Below are positions 29,401 to 39,512 of a stretch of DNA of 64,000 bases, one piece after another. Both the position numbers and the translations under genes were made by a program. Below the pieces are notes generated by a model. It was not told the origin of the DNA and did not search any database. It worked only from the letters and a program-made list of their open reading frames with translations. Position 1 is the stretch's first letter. Every line of letters starts with the position of its first letter. The stretch comes from Desmodesmus armatus (lineage: Eukaryota > Chlorophyta > Chlorophyceae > Sphaeropleales > Scenedesmaceae), in the NCBI GenBank assembly GCA_007449985.2, contig VIIQ02000234.1:1-64000 (forward strand), given 5' to 3'.

Positions 29401-32400
29401 AAGCCCACTGTTCGATACTGAAGTTCACAGTGCACAGCTAAGCACCCAGCATTTCTCGCTATGCCAAAAATATCCTACCACCCAAAAGAACTCAGACTTG
29501 CTTTACATCTTATTCGATGATGAGTACCTACCGAGCAAACATCTCAGGAATCACACTGGCACTCCTGCTGAACACCCGAGTACCACGCTGCCACGACAAA
29601 CAAAAATCAAAAAGCTGAGCAGAGACTATTTCAAGGCATAAAGCTACGCGACACATACACATACGCGACTAAGAAGATCACTGTGCGAGCAACTGTGAAC
29701 CGTCCTGCAGAGGCAAGGGTACTTAGGCAGCCCCGTGCTGCGCTCTACCTACTTCTCACGATCTCCATCCTGCTCCCAGTATAACCCTCCAAGACTACAC
29801 GAGTGTAAACGCCAAGATGTTCCTGAACGACGATGCAGGAAAGTGCAACTGCGGGCCCATGGTGGTAGCCAGGGGGCGCTAGCAGCACGGTGTGCTCAAC
29901 GTACAGCCGACACCAGCGTGGCTTTCTTTGTGAAATCACGCTCTGGCTGAGACCACCAGCAGCTGCACTGCCTGTGATCGCTCAGCTTCCCTTTTGCCAG
30001 TCAGATCTAAGTTGCCCATGTTTTCCCAGTATGCAAATCTCGGTCTACACCTGCTTGCGCGCGATGGTTGCAAGCTCGCTGCTATTTTGCTTGCAACTGC
30101 CGATGCGCCCCCAGCAGCTGCAGGTTGGCGATAAGCTACCTGCAGTGCAGTTCAATGTTTCAGCCCAGCAGCTACAGGATGCTAATGCACCCTGCAGCAC
30201 AGCTCAGCCCTCAGCAGCTTGCATTATATGCTTAGAGGCTTGGCCAGAAACGCCCCTGCTTTGCCATGCTTAGCTGCAGCCATGCTGCATCCCAGCCACA
30301 GTCCAGCTGTGTAGCTCAGTGCAGCCACGCTGCTCTTCTTAGCAGCGCAGTCACACTGTGCTACTTAGAATGCTAGGCCCGCAGCTGGCAGCGGCCCTTG
30401 CTACTCCGTTCTAAAACCTACGGTGCCTTGCACACCACTAGCACAACTACAGCACGACATTTTGCATGCAGACTACAGGTGCTGGCAGTTGGTCCTGTAG
30501 CGTTGGGGTTTTTGGATCCATGCTCTGGGCAGCGCTGGTGCATGGCAATTCATCTACCCGGTGTATGCAGCTCTCTTACTCTCCCACAACTAACACTGCC
30601 ACAGTCCACTCGTACTTGGCTTCACATCTCTGGTCCTACTGCTGCTTCCTACTGTTAGGTGCCCCTTGCCCTCCCTCCAGCCAAGACAACACGCCACCTC
30701 AGGCTGAGGCGAAACTCCTGCTGACCAAGCTGGCTGAGTTGGGACTTCCCCTGCACACTGCTCGCAGCATCCTGACCGTTGCCCATGAGCACGAATGCTA
30801 CAACCTTGCCGCCCTGATGGACAACCACCTCATCGTCGCCCAGCTGATGGAGAGTACCCCTGACAAGCAGGAGCTTGGCCCTCTACTGTTTGACTTGGTG
30901 TGTGACATGTTACTACCGTGCTGCAAGATGCTGATTGCTGAGGGTCACCGGTGTGTGCAGAATGTTGTAGACGATGCCCAACGGAGTGTGCGGACTGTGT
31001 CTAAAGCACTGCGCAGGGCATTAGCCACATGTGCACTTGGTTGAACTTTCCCTATGCACCAATCTAGGTTGACACCGTGTTCACCATGCAACAGCATGTG
31101 GCTGCACACTCACATGGTGGGGTTGGCTTTGGCTGAAAGGCCAAGCCACCCACCTGTGGTGCTGTGGCTTGGTAACTCATGTCAAAGTCAACCGGGATAC
31201 TCTGGGTAGTAGACGGGGACTACCCAGCACAGCACAGCACAGCACAGCACAGCCTTTGCTTGCGAGTACAACATGTTTCCAAGTGGCTTTGCACCAACCA
31301 ACTTGTACCATGACTATCTACAAAGTTTTGAAACTCACAGCTTTGTGCGACCACACCAGGGCTCGCTTTGAGCTATGCAGATGCCCCCAGGCTACTACCC
31401 ATGCCACCAACCTACACCTGCCTTGCTTTGCCACTCAGCACCAAGCAAACGCCAAGCACCCATGTTTCCCAGCAGACTGTGTACTGTTTCTCAAGCCCAC
31501 TGTTCGATACTGAAGTTCACAGTGCACAGCTAAGCACCCAGCATTTCTCGCTATGCCAAAAATATCCTACCACCCAAAAAGAACTCAGACTTGCTTTACA
31601 TCTTATTCGATGATGAGTACCTACCGAGCAAACATCTCAGGAATCACACTGGCACTCCTGCTGAACACCCGAGCACCACGCTGCCACGACAAACAAAAAT
31701 CAAAAAAGCTGAGCAGAGACTATTTCAAGGCATAAAGCTACGCGACACATACACATACGCGACTAAGAAGATCACTGTGCGAGCAACTGTGAACCGTCCT
31801 GCAGAGGCAAGGGTACTTAGGCAGCCCCGTGCTGCGCTCTACCTACTTCTCACGATCTCCATCCTGCTCCCAGTATAACCCTCCAAGACTACACGAGTGT
31901 AAACGCCAAGATGTTCCTGAACGACGATGCAGGAAAGTGCAACTGCGGGCCCATGGTGGTAGCCAGGGGCCGCTAGCAGCACGGTGTGCTCAACGTACAG
32001 CCGACACCAGCGTGGCTTTCTTTGTGAAATCACGCTCTGGCTGAGACCACCAGCAGCTGCACTGCCTGTGATCGCTCAGCTTCCCTTTTGCCAGTCAGAT
32101 CTAAGTTGCCCATGTTTTCCCAGTATGCAAATCTCGGTCTACACCTGCTTGCGCGCGATGGTTGCAAGCTCGCTGCTATTTTGCTTGCAACTGCCGATGC
32201 GCCCCCAGCAGCTGCAGGTTGGCGATAAGCTACCTGCAGTGCAGTTCAATGTTTCAGCCCAGCAGCTACAGGATGCTAATGCACCCTGCAGCACAGCTCA
32301 GCCCTCAGCAGCTTGCATTATATGCTTAGAGGCTTGGCCAGAAACGCCCCTGCTTTGCCATGCTTAGCTGCAGCCATGCTGCATCCCAGCCACAGTCCAG

Positions 32401-35400
32401 CTGTGTAGCTCAGTGCAGCCACGCTGCTCTTCTTAGCAGCGCAGTCACACTGTGCTACTTAGAATGCTAGGCCCGCAGCTGGCAGCGGCCCTTGCTACTC
32501 CGTTCTAAAACCTACGGTGCCTTGCACACCACTAGCACAACTACAGCACGACATTTTGCATGCAGACTACAGGTGCTGGCAGTTGGTCCTGTAGCGTTGG
32601 GGTTTTTGGATCCATGCTCTGGGCAGCGCTGGTGCATGGCAATTCATCTACCCGGTGTATGCAGCTCTCTTACTCTCCCACAACTAACACTGCCACAGTC
32701 CACTCGTACTTGGCTTCACATCTCTGGTCCTACTGCTGCTTCCTACTGTTAGGTGCCCCTTGCCCTCCCTCCAGCCAAGACAACACGCCACCTCAGGCTG
32801 AGGCGAAACTCCTGCTGACCAAGCTGGCTGAGTTGGGACTTCCCCTGCACACTGCTCGCAGCATCCTGACCGTTGCCCATGAGCACGAATGCTACAACCT
32901 TGCCGCCCTGATGGACAACCACCTCATCGTCGCCCAGCTGATGGAGAGTACCCCTGACAAGCAGGAGCTTGGCCCTCTACTGTTTGACTTGGTGTGTGAC
33001 ATGTTACTACCGTGCTGCAAGATGCTGATTGCTGAGGGTCACCGGTGTGTGCAGAATGTTGTAGACGATGCCCAACGGAGTGTGCGGACTGTGTCTAAAG
33101 CACTGCGCAGGGCATTAGCCACATGTGCACTTGGTTGAACTTTCCCTATGCACCAATCTAGGTTGACACCGTGTTCACCATGCAACAGCATGTGGCTGCA
33201 CACTCACATGGTGGGGTTGGCTTTGGCTGAAAGGCCAAGCCACCCACCTGTGGTGCTGTGGCTTGGTAACTCATGTCAAAGTCAACCGGGATACTCTGGG
33301 TAGTAGACGGGGACTACCCAGCACAGCACAGCACAGCACAGCACAGCCTTTGCTTGCGAGTACAACATGTTTCCAAGTGGCTTTGCACCAACCAACTTGT
33401 ACCATGACTATCTACAAAGTTTTGAAACTCACAGCTTTGTGCGACCACACCAGGGCTCGCTTTGAGCTATGCAGATGCCCCCAGGCTACTACCCATGCCA
33501 CCAACCTACACCTGCCTTGCTTTGCCACTCAGCACCAAGCAAACGCCAAGCACCCATGTTTCCCAGCAGACTGTGTACTGTTTCTCAAGCCCACTGTTCG
33601 ATACTGAAGTTCACAGTGCACAGCTAAGCACCCAGCATTTCTCGCTATGCCAAAAATATCCTACCACCCAAAAGAACTCAGACTTGCTTTACATCTTATT
33701 CGATGATGAGTACCTACCGAGCAAACATCTCAGGAATCACACTGGCACTCCTGCTGAACACCCGAGCACCACGCTGCCACGACAAACAAAAATCAAAAAA
33801 GCTGAGCAGAGACTATTTCAAGGCATAAAGCTACGCGACACATACACATACGCGACTAAGAAGATCACTGTGCGAGCAACTGTGAACCGTCCTGCAGAGG
33901 CAAGGGTACTTAGGCAGCCCCGTGCTGCGCTCTACCTACTTCTCACGATCTCCATCCTGCTCCCAGTATAACCCTCCAAGACTACACGAGTGTAAACGCC
34001 AAGATGTTCCTGAACGACGATGCAGGAAAGTGCAACTGCGGGCCCATGGTGGTAGCCAGGGGCCGCTAGCAGCACGGTGTGCTCAACGTACAGCCGACAC
34101 CAGCGTGGCTTTCTTTGTGAAATCACGCTCTGGCTGAGACCACCAGCAGCTGCACTGCCTGTGATCGCTCAGCTTCCCTTTTGCCAGTCAGATCTAAGTT
34201 GCCCATGTTTTCCCAGTATGCAAATCTCGGTCTACACCTGCTTGCGCGCGATGGTTGCAAGCTCGCTGCTATTTTGCTTGCAACTGCCGATGCGCCCCCA
34301 GCAGCTGCAGGTTGGCGATAAGCTACCTGCAGTGCAGTTCAATGTTTCAGCCCAGCAGCTACAGGATGCTAATGCACCCTGCAGCACAGCTCAGCCCTCA
34401 GCAGCTTGCATTATATGCTTAGAGGCTTGGCCAGAAACGCCCCTGCTTTGCCATGCTTAGCTGCAGCCATGCTGCATCCCAGCCACAGTCCAGCTGTGTA
34501 GCTCAGTGCAGCCACGCTGCTCTTCTTAGCAGCGCAGTCACACTGTGCTACTTAGAATGCTAGGCCCGCAGCTGGCAGCGGCCCTTGCTACTCCGTTCTA
34601 AAACCTACGGTGCCTTGCACACCACTAGCACAACTACAACAGCACTCAGTCTCCTGATGAGGCTAGGCCCCATATCATATCACAAACACACACAAGCAAA
34701 AATTACCTGACAAGCAAGGCCTGCAACCCATCCCACCCTCCCAGTGTTTCCCACATCCTTGACCTCTAAAATCTGTCCCCTGCCTCCCCCCCCCCACGCG
34801 CAGCCACAAGCCTTGACATGTGCCTCCCCTCTTTCAAAGCATTCTCCCAAAAAATCAGGACCCCCCCTGCTTGCTCACCCTGTCTCCACCACAGGTCGCA
34901 CCGCCTTCATTTTGTCCACCAGGTCTGGCTGGTCGTTGCACATGTGGTCCCCCCCCCTGCCCAGGCTTCAACATCCATGTGACAAGCAAGACTTGTGAAC
35001 CCCCCTCCCGACTTGCCCCACATCCCTGACCCCTCAACTGTCTGCCCCCCGCCCCCCCTTCCCACAAGCTTTGACATGGGCCTCCCCCCTGCCGAACACA
35101 AGCCGAAACCAGCCAACAACCCCCCCAACCCTGCTTGGCTCACCCTGTCTCCACCACGGGTCGCACCGCCTTCATTTTGTCCACCAGGTCAGGCTTTGCC
35201 GCCTCACTATGGGTTCCCTTTCCTCCCCCGCTCCCCTCCCCAGGCCCCAATATCTGACAAGCACGACCTGTAAAGCCCCCCCCCCCCCCCCCGGCTTTCC
35301 TACACCCCTGACCCTTTTACTGTCTCCCCCCTGTTTCCACAATCTTTGACCTGTGTCCCCCCCCCCTTTGCTTGCCTCACCCTGTCTCTACCACGGGGCG

Positions 35401-36514
35401 CACAGCCTTCATTTTGTCCACCAGGTCAGGCTTTGCTGCCTCAGCCTCAGCAGTCTGAAATATCTCAGGCCACTGGATGGCAGCTGCCTGCAGCAGCAGC
35501 AATCACACAGCATGCAATTGGCAGCTGTAGCTAGGCCGCACAGACGCTATGTTACATGTCCTTCCATGCGGTGTTCATATGCTTGTTCAAGGTCTCGCAG
35601 TCCCCACCCTCCGGACCGCCTGCGCAGCTGTCTGCCTGCCTCCCCGGCTGTGACGCACACTGTTTGGCAGGCGCGCACCCACCTATCAGCCTGCCCACTA
35701 ATGACCTGACACACAGGCACCCCCCCCCCTATCGCCCTCCCCTCCCCTCTCTTCCCCCCTCAGTTCCCCCTCCCCTCCTCTGCCCCTTCACCCCCCCCTC
35801 CCCTTCCCTCTCCCTGCCCCCCCTCCCTTCCCCTCTACCCCCCCTCCCTCCCCCCCCCATCCCCTCTCCCCCCCCTCTCTCCCCTCCACCCTCGCTCCCC
35901 CCTCTTCTCCCCCCTTCCCCTTTACCCCCTCCACACTCCACACCCCTCTCGCTTCCCCTCCGCCCCCCCTCCCGTCCCCCTCCCCTCTCCATTCCCCTCC
36001 ACCCCCCCCCCCTAGTCTGCCCCCTCCCCCTCCCCTCCCCCCCCCCCCCCCCACCTTAAGGCTGACAGGCTGCTCTCTCACCACCCCCTCCCTCCCCCCT
36101 CCTTCCACCCCCCCCCCCCTGCCCCCCCCCCTCTGCTCCCCTCCCCTAACCCCCCTTCTCCCCCCCCCCCCCGGGTCCCCCCCCCCCCCCGCCCCCTCCC
36201 TCCCCCCCCCCCCCACCTTGAAGGCTGACAGGCTGCTCTCCCCCACTGAGTCACACACAACCCTGCACGCAAGACACACAAGGGAGGCACAACATGGCGA
36301 TCAACACCCAACACATGTTCCAAACACAACACAAGAAAGGGTGCATGCCGTGTGCTGTGCGCCATGCATGCCCTTGCCAACCTGCTGACATTGCCCTTGT
36401 GTGTGTTGTATGTGTGTGTCCTGTGTGTGCAGGGTTGCAACAGGTGCTTGTGTCGCTTGCTCACCCATCGAAATCGAGCGCGATGACTCTCTTTGCAGCA
36501 GCTGCGACACACAT
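26454..36514 (-). CDS. HAD-superfamily hydrolase-like protein of the plant type (268 residues, complete)
   Basis: Eight exons on the - strand join perfectly in phase (807 nt): 36514-36465, 36262-36217, 35487-35381, 29105-28985, 28572-28417, 27543-27505, 27120-26980 and 26600-26454. HAD motif I is ALDFDGV (D14 nucleophile, D16 acid/base). Motif II is VYIVTTKQ (T157), motif III is EPKASVL (K191) and motif IV is FVEDKFG (E212/D213). VRPVVETGYENI, GLDRQELVNLFGGVRDRWI, KIYPGVADAL and LYLVDWGYST match the uncharacterised plant/algal HAD family with a cap between motifs I and II. The substrate is unknown. The ATG at 36514 has an in-frame stop just upstream, so the start is firm; no transit peptide is evident. 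Intron 5 (28416-27544) begins with GC (CAG|GCAAGG). Intron 4 is 6.3 kb and filled with tandem repeats. Confidence 0.88.
26888..26969 (+). repeat. (CTGTA)n pentanucleotide microsatellite in HAD intron 7
   Basis: About 16 perfect copies lie immediately downstream (on the - strand) of the HAD exon ending at 26980, inside the intron. A shorter diverged CTGTA/CTGTG tract lies at 26697-26735. Confidence 0.95.
27900..28470 (-). repeat. Tandem duplication in HAD intron 5 including a decayed exon-5 end
   Basis: 28146-28199 is a diverged copy of the 3' end of exon 5 plus its donor (28417-28470): TTGCCTGTTTTGTGGTGA followed by GTACACCT..GTGTCGT.GCTGCGTAG on the + strand. The neighbouring segments around CTGTAACAG.TT..TGGCACC at 27999-28023 and 28302-28326 are also paired. 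The unit is about 270-300 bp. Confidence 0.75.
28680..29030 (-). repeat. 97-bp array of the HAD exon-4 end and donor
   Basis: The exon-4 end (CACCTCCTGCCGGTCCAG.CCCC, with TCTCGCATCTTTT.GGG, on the + strand) at 28983-29030 recurs at about 28780-28825 and 28876-28915. A weaker copy lies near 28685-28715. Spacing is about 97-100 bp. All copies lie downstream of the true exon in sense orientation. Confidence 0.75.
29113..34636 (+). repeat. 2.09-kb tandem repeat, about 2.6 near-identical copies, within HAD intron 4
   Basis: Copies start near 29113, 31221 and 33319, each with a (CAGCA)n run followed by CCTTTGCTTGCGAGTAC. The period is 2,093-2,094 bp. The third copy breaks off at about 34636 (ACTAGCACAACTACA). 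Copies differ at only a few sites: copies 2 and 3 share CGAGCACC and GGGGCCGC where copy 1 has CGAGTACC and GGGGGCGC, so the last duplication is the youngest. Each full unit carries a 192-codon frame on the + strand (30466-31044, 32560-33138) that matches no family I recognise. The unit has no terminal inverted repeats that I can see. Confidence 0.93.
34880..35440 (-). repeat. Triplicated end of HAD exon 3 with donors
   Basis: The true exon 3 ends at 35381 (KMKAVRPVVETG). Copies of its last 45-50 bases plus the donor GTGAG occur at about 35142-35192 and 34884-34935, on + strand reading CACCCTGTCTCCACCAC.GG and GCCTTCATTTTGTCCACCAG. They are separated by poly-C-rich spacers. Copies lie downstream of the real exon and lack an acceptor. 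Confidence 0.85.
35715..36215 (-). repeat. About 500-bp C-rich polypyrimidine tract in HAD intron 2
   Basis: The + strand is almost pure C and T (CCCC, CCCTCC, CTCTCC) from 35720 to about 36052 and again from 36085 to 36215, so the transcript is G/A-rich. The break at 36055-36079 is a decayed copy of the exon-2 end (GAGAGCAGCCTGTCAGCCTT on the - strand). Confidence 0.85.
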
Positions 36515-37728
36515 GAATCAATCAGCACTAGTCACAAGGAGAGAGAGAGTCGGGACAGCAGTTTCAGCTGCAGCAGAAGGTGTGGCAACATCAGTGTTCC
36601 CTTGCACAACTGGAGAACGGAGTGAGGAGGATTGCTTAGCAGCTGCAAAGTCTGATCAAGACGCTGCTCCTAAAGCCTCATCACTCTTGTTTGCGTGTTG
36701 ATACTTGCAGGTGGTGGTGTCCACATAGAACATCCAATGCACCGATTAGTGGGCACGACACACCCACAGTAGTCACCTGCTGCTGTTGCTCTAAGTCTGC
36801 TGGGCTGCTCCATGTGCGGCCTCGTAACACTGAAATCTCTCCAGTGGCGTCCGCTGGCAGCAACGCTGGACGATGTTCGGGGTAGCTGGCGATGCATTCA
36901 GCTGATCTGATCTGTACAATTTTGTGACCTGCGTGCCGTGTTGATGCAGGCTCGCTCCGATAAATTAATCAACGTTTCGCACGTATTTGTTTTTGTGTAG
37001 ATAACCCGGAAACGACCATTCTCACTGGTCAAAACCTTGGCAGTAGCAGTGCTCCCACCAACTTGCACATACTTGACAACACCTTTTGTCTAACCTAAGT
37101 GAAATTCGACAGTCTGAACTCAAGGGGAGTTGACGAAGTGATCAATCTGTCCCTTGTGCTGGTATAGCTGCGCTGCAATCGCTGCATATGCAGATAATTG
37201 TTGACAAGCTTGTGGACAATGCAGCTTCACTTCAACATGCCTGAAAAGCTCTAGAAGCGACCAGTGAGCGCAAAGCCAGCAGCCAAGAAGCTTGATGTGC
37301 AGCATGTTGTGCTGAGTGTGCCCCACCCTCGACTGGGTACATGATGTGCACATGTTCTCTGCAGCCACAGCTGTTTGCTGCCAGCTGGCATGGATACAAC
37401 TGTCACCATCGAGGAGCGGCTGTGCTTACTCAACAGTCATGCGCACATGGTCATGTAGCTTTACATATATACTATATATGTATTTACAACACCCGCTGTG
37501 CGGCATCAACAGGTACACAACCCACCCCAACACTTCTGACGTCACCTTTCAAACAGTATCGATGAGGTACCCTCACAAGCCTGACAAACCCGCCAAAACT
37601 GCCACACCTCCAGCCAGCTGAATCGCAACTTGACAACTGTTGGCTCAACATCTGCTCAAGTGCGCCAGCAAAACCGCTGGTGACACCATCAACTTCTCCT
37701 GCCATCTCTACTTCAGGTGTGTGTGCAT
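36515..37728. other. Intergenic stretch upstream of the HAD gene
   Basis: No conserved exon was found. It holds the presumed HAD promoter next to 36514. 37440-37500 is AT-rich (ATATATACTATATATG). No further feature can be supported. Confidence 0.5.
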
Positions 37729-38655
37729 CTACCAGCGGTTGTTGCAGCAGCGGACCTTGCGTCCAGTGATGCATGTTGCTCCCTCAATCCAGTTGCCGTT
37801 GATACACTCGGCCCCGTCATTGAAGCAGTCCTGGCAGGTGCCTCCACAGAAGGGGGCAGTGCCAATGGTCCAGCAACTGCCCTGCCACTGGCCAGAGTGG
37901 CTGCCCTGCCACTGACCCGGGCCCGCATGGCTGGCAGCAGCGGCGCTTGTGGCAGCAGTGGCGGTTTTGGTAGCAGTGGCAGCGGCTGTAGCAGTAGCAG
38001 CAGTGGTAGCAAGGAGGGCTCGGGGGGTTCCTGCAGGATGGGATAGAAGACAAGAGCTGTGTCAGCGTGAAGGAATACTTGCCAGCACATGAATCTGACT
38101 GGGTTGCTGCACATGCACCAATATGGTGGGACACTCGCTGTCATTCCAGCTACACCTGATGACGAACCATCATTCCATAACAAAAACGTTGGTGGCATCT
38201 ACAGTTGTGCACAGACAAACACGGCTGTGTGCCAACCAACTACTGTCAAGGGCCTGGCACCGAGGCCAGCCACTACCAGCTGATGTGCCACGATACATGC
38301 TCTATAATGTGGATTGAAGGACACTGAATAGGCATTGGAGCTGGGCTTGGGGCTGTCAATAGCCAATAGCTGTACAGCTGAGGCCCACCTTTGACGGCTT
38401 CCGTAGAGTGTGCAGCAGCGCTACCACAGCAAGCGCAAACGACCATCCCTGCAAGAAACATTTAAGGTTTTGTGTAAGAAAACTATTAGGTTCCTTATCT
38501 GCGTGGAGGCGCTGAATGCTAATGAATCTGCCCAAACAGACTTCTGCGTCCAGCCCCGCGGCCTTAAAGCAGAGCTGCTGCCATAGAGTTCAACGTGCTA
38601 CTTAAATGGCTAATAAACTCACCACAAGCAGAATAGCAGCCACTGTCTTGGCCAT
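37729..38655 (-). CDS. Small cysteine-rich, probably secreted protein
   Basis: Proposed - strand exons: 38655-38623 (MAKTVAAILLV, hydrophobic start), 38448-38389 and 38030-37729. The last exon has an Ala/Thr-rich stretch, two GQWQGS repeats and a compact C-terminal domain with eight Cys in the pattern C-x8-C-x3-C-x2-C-x6-C-x10-C-x7-CC (key pieces CWTIGTAPFCGG and KVRCCNNRW, then TAG). A GTAPFC..C start and a closing CC resemble small extracellular disulfide-rich modules seen in many eukaryotes. Exons 2 and 3 join in phase, but exon 1 ends in phase 0 where exon 2 needs phase 1, so the start is unsettled; ATG codons in exon 2 are an alternative. Function unknown; secretion is inferred from the hydrophobic N-terminus and Cys content. 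Confidence 0.6.
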
Positions 38656-39512
38656 TGTGTACCGCGGAAGTTTTGGCGGGAAGAAGAGCGGGGAGGATGA
38701 AACAGTATGGATGGATGAACAGGAAGGGAGCAGTGGTGAGCGAGCTACACTACCCTGCCATCCACCATGCCACATTGCTGATTTCGGCCACACCGGTCAA
38801 CCGCCAACTAGGGTTCGGCGCAACGGTCAAGCCGCGGTGACCCACGAAACAGCTCAAACAAGTGGGTTTTCAACCAAACTGACTTCCAGTACCTTCAGCT
38901 TGCTCAAGCGAGCCTTCCTGTGCGGCTGCAACAGAATCACTGACTCACTATTACTGTTGAGCGTCAGCAGCAGAATGGACGTTGCTAAGCTGTTGCTGCT
39001 GCTGTACAGCCGCTGAACTGTGCTGTTGCATCGTGGCTGGCTGGCCGGCCTTGTGAAACCTGACTCAATCACATGTTGGAACACCTCGAAAAGAATCAAA
39101 AGGCTGTGGGTCCGAAAACAGAACGCCTATGCGCCGAGCTCGTCAGCTATAACACTCTCATGCCCCACACTTGGCCAGCTGCGACTCCTGCACCTGTCAC
39201 CTGTGACTTTGTCGGTATTCATCAAAGCTTGAATTCATGCAAAGCCAGAATCTATGAGAGGCTCACCACCCAATGCAGCAACGAAGCCCTCTCCATGCCC
39301 ACTTGCGCCGTCAACGCGTGTTGCAAACCAGCAGCTTATGTTGTTTTGCACTGCTGCATGAGTGCATAGTCACCCGAGCTCCCCATGGTGCACCACAAGG
39401 ACAACACATGCTCTATATTGCTGCCACAAACACTGTTTCAAACACCACATATGTGACAACATATGCCCTGTTGCAGCCAACATGACCAGTATACACCAGG
39501 TGCACGGCAGCC
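38656..39512. other. Intergenic stretch between the cysteine-rich gene and the SHPRH-like gene
   Basis: The + strand has a 136-codon frame (38606-39016), but it overlaps the first exon of the opposite-strand gene and has no recognisable domain, so it is treated as non-coding. Confidence 0.45.

Noticed and set aside
30466..33138. 192-codon frames in the 2.09-kb repeats as genuine host genes
   Set aside because: They lie antisense within an intron, occur once per repeat unit and match no known family; described under the repeat instead.
35556..36059. Pro/Ser-rich 167-codon frame on the + strand
   Set aside because: Direct translation of the intronic polypyrimidine tract.
38606..39016. 136-codon + strand frame upstream of the SHPRH-like gene end
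   Set aside because: Overlaps the first exon of the opposite-strand cysteine-rich gene and shows no domain.
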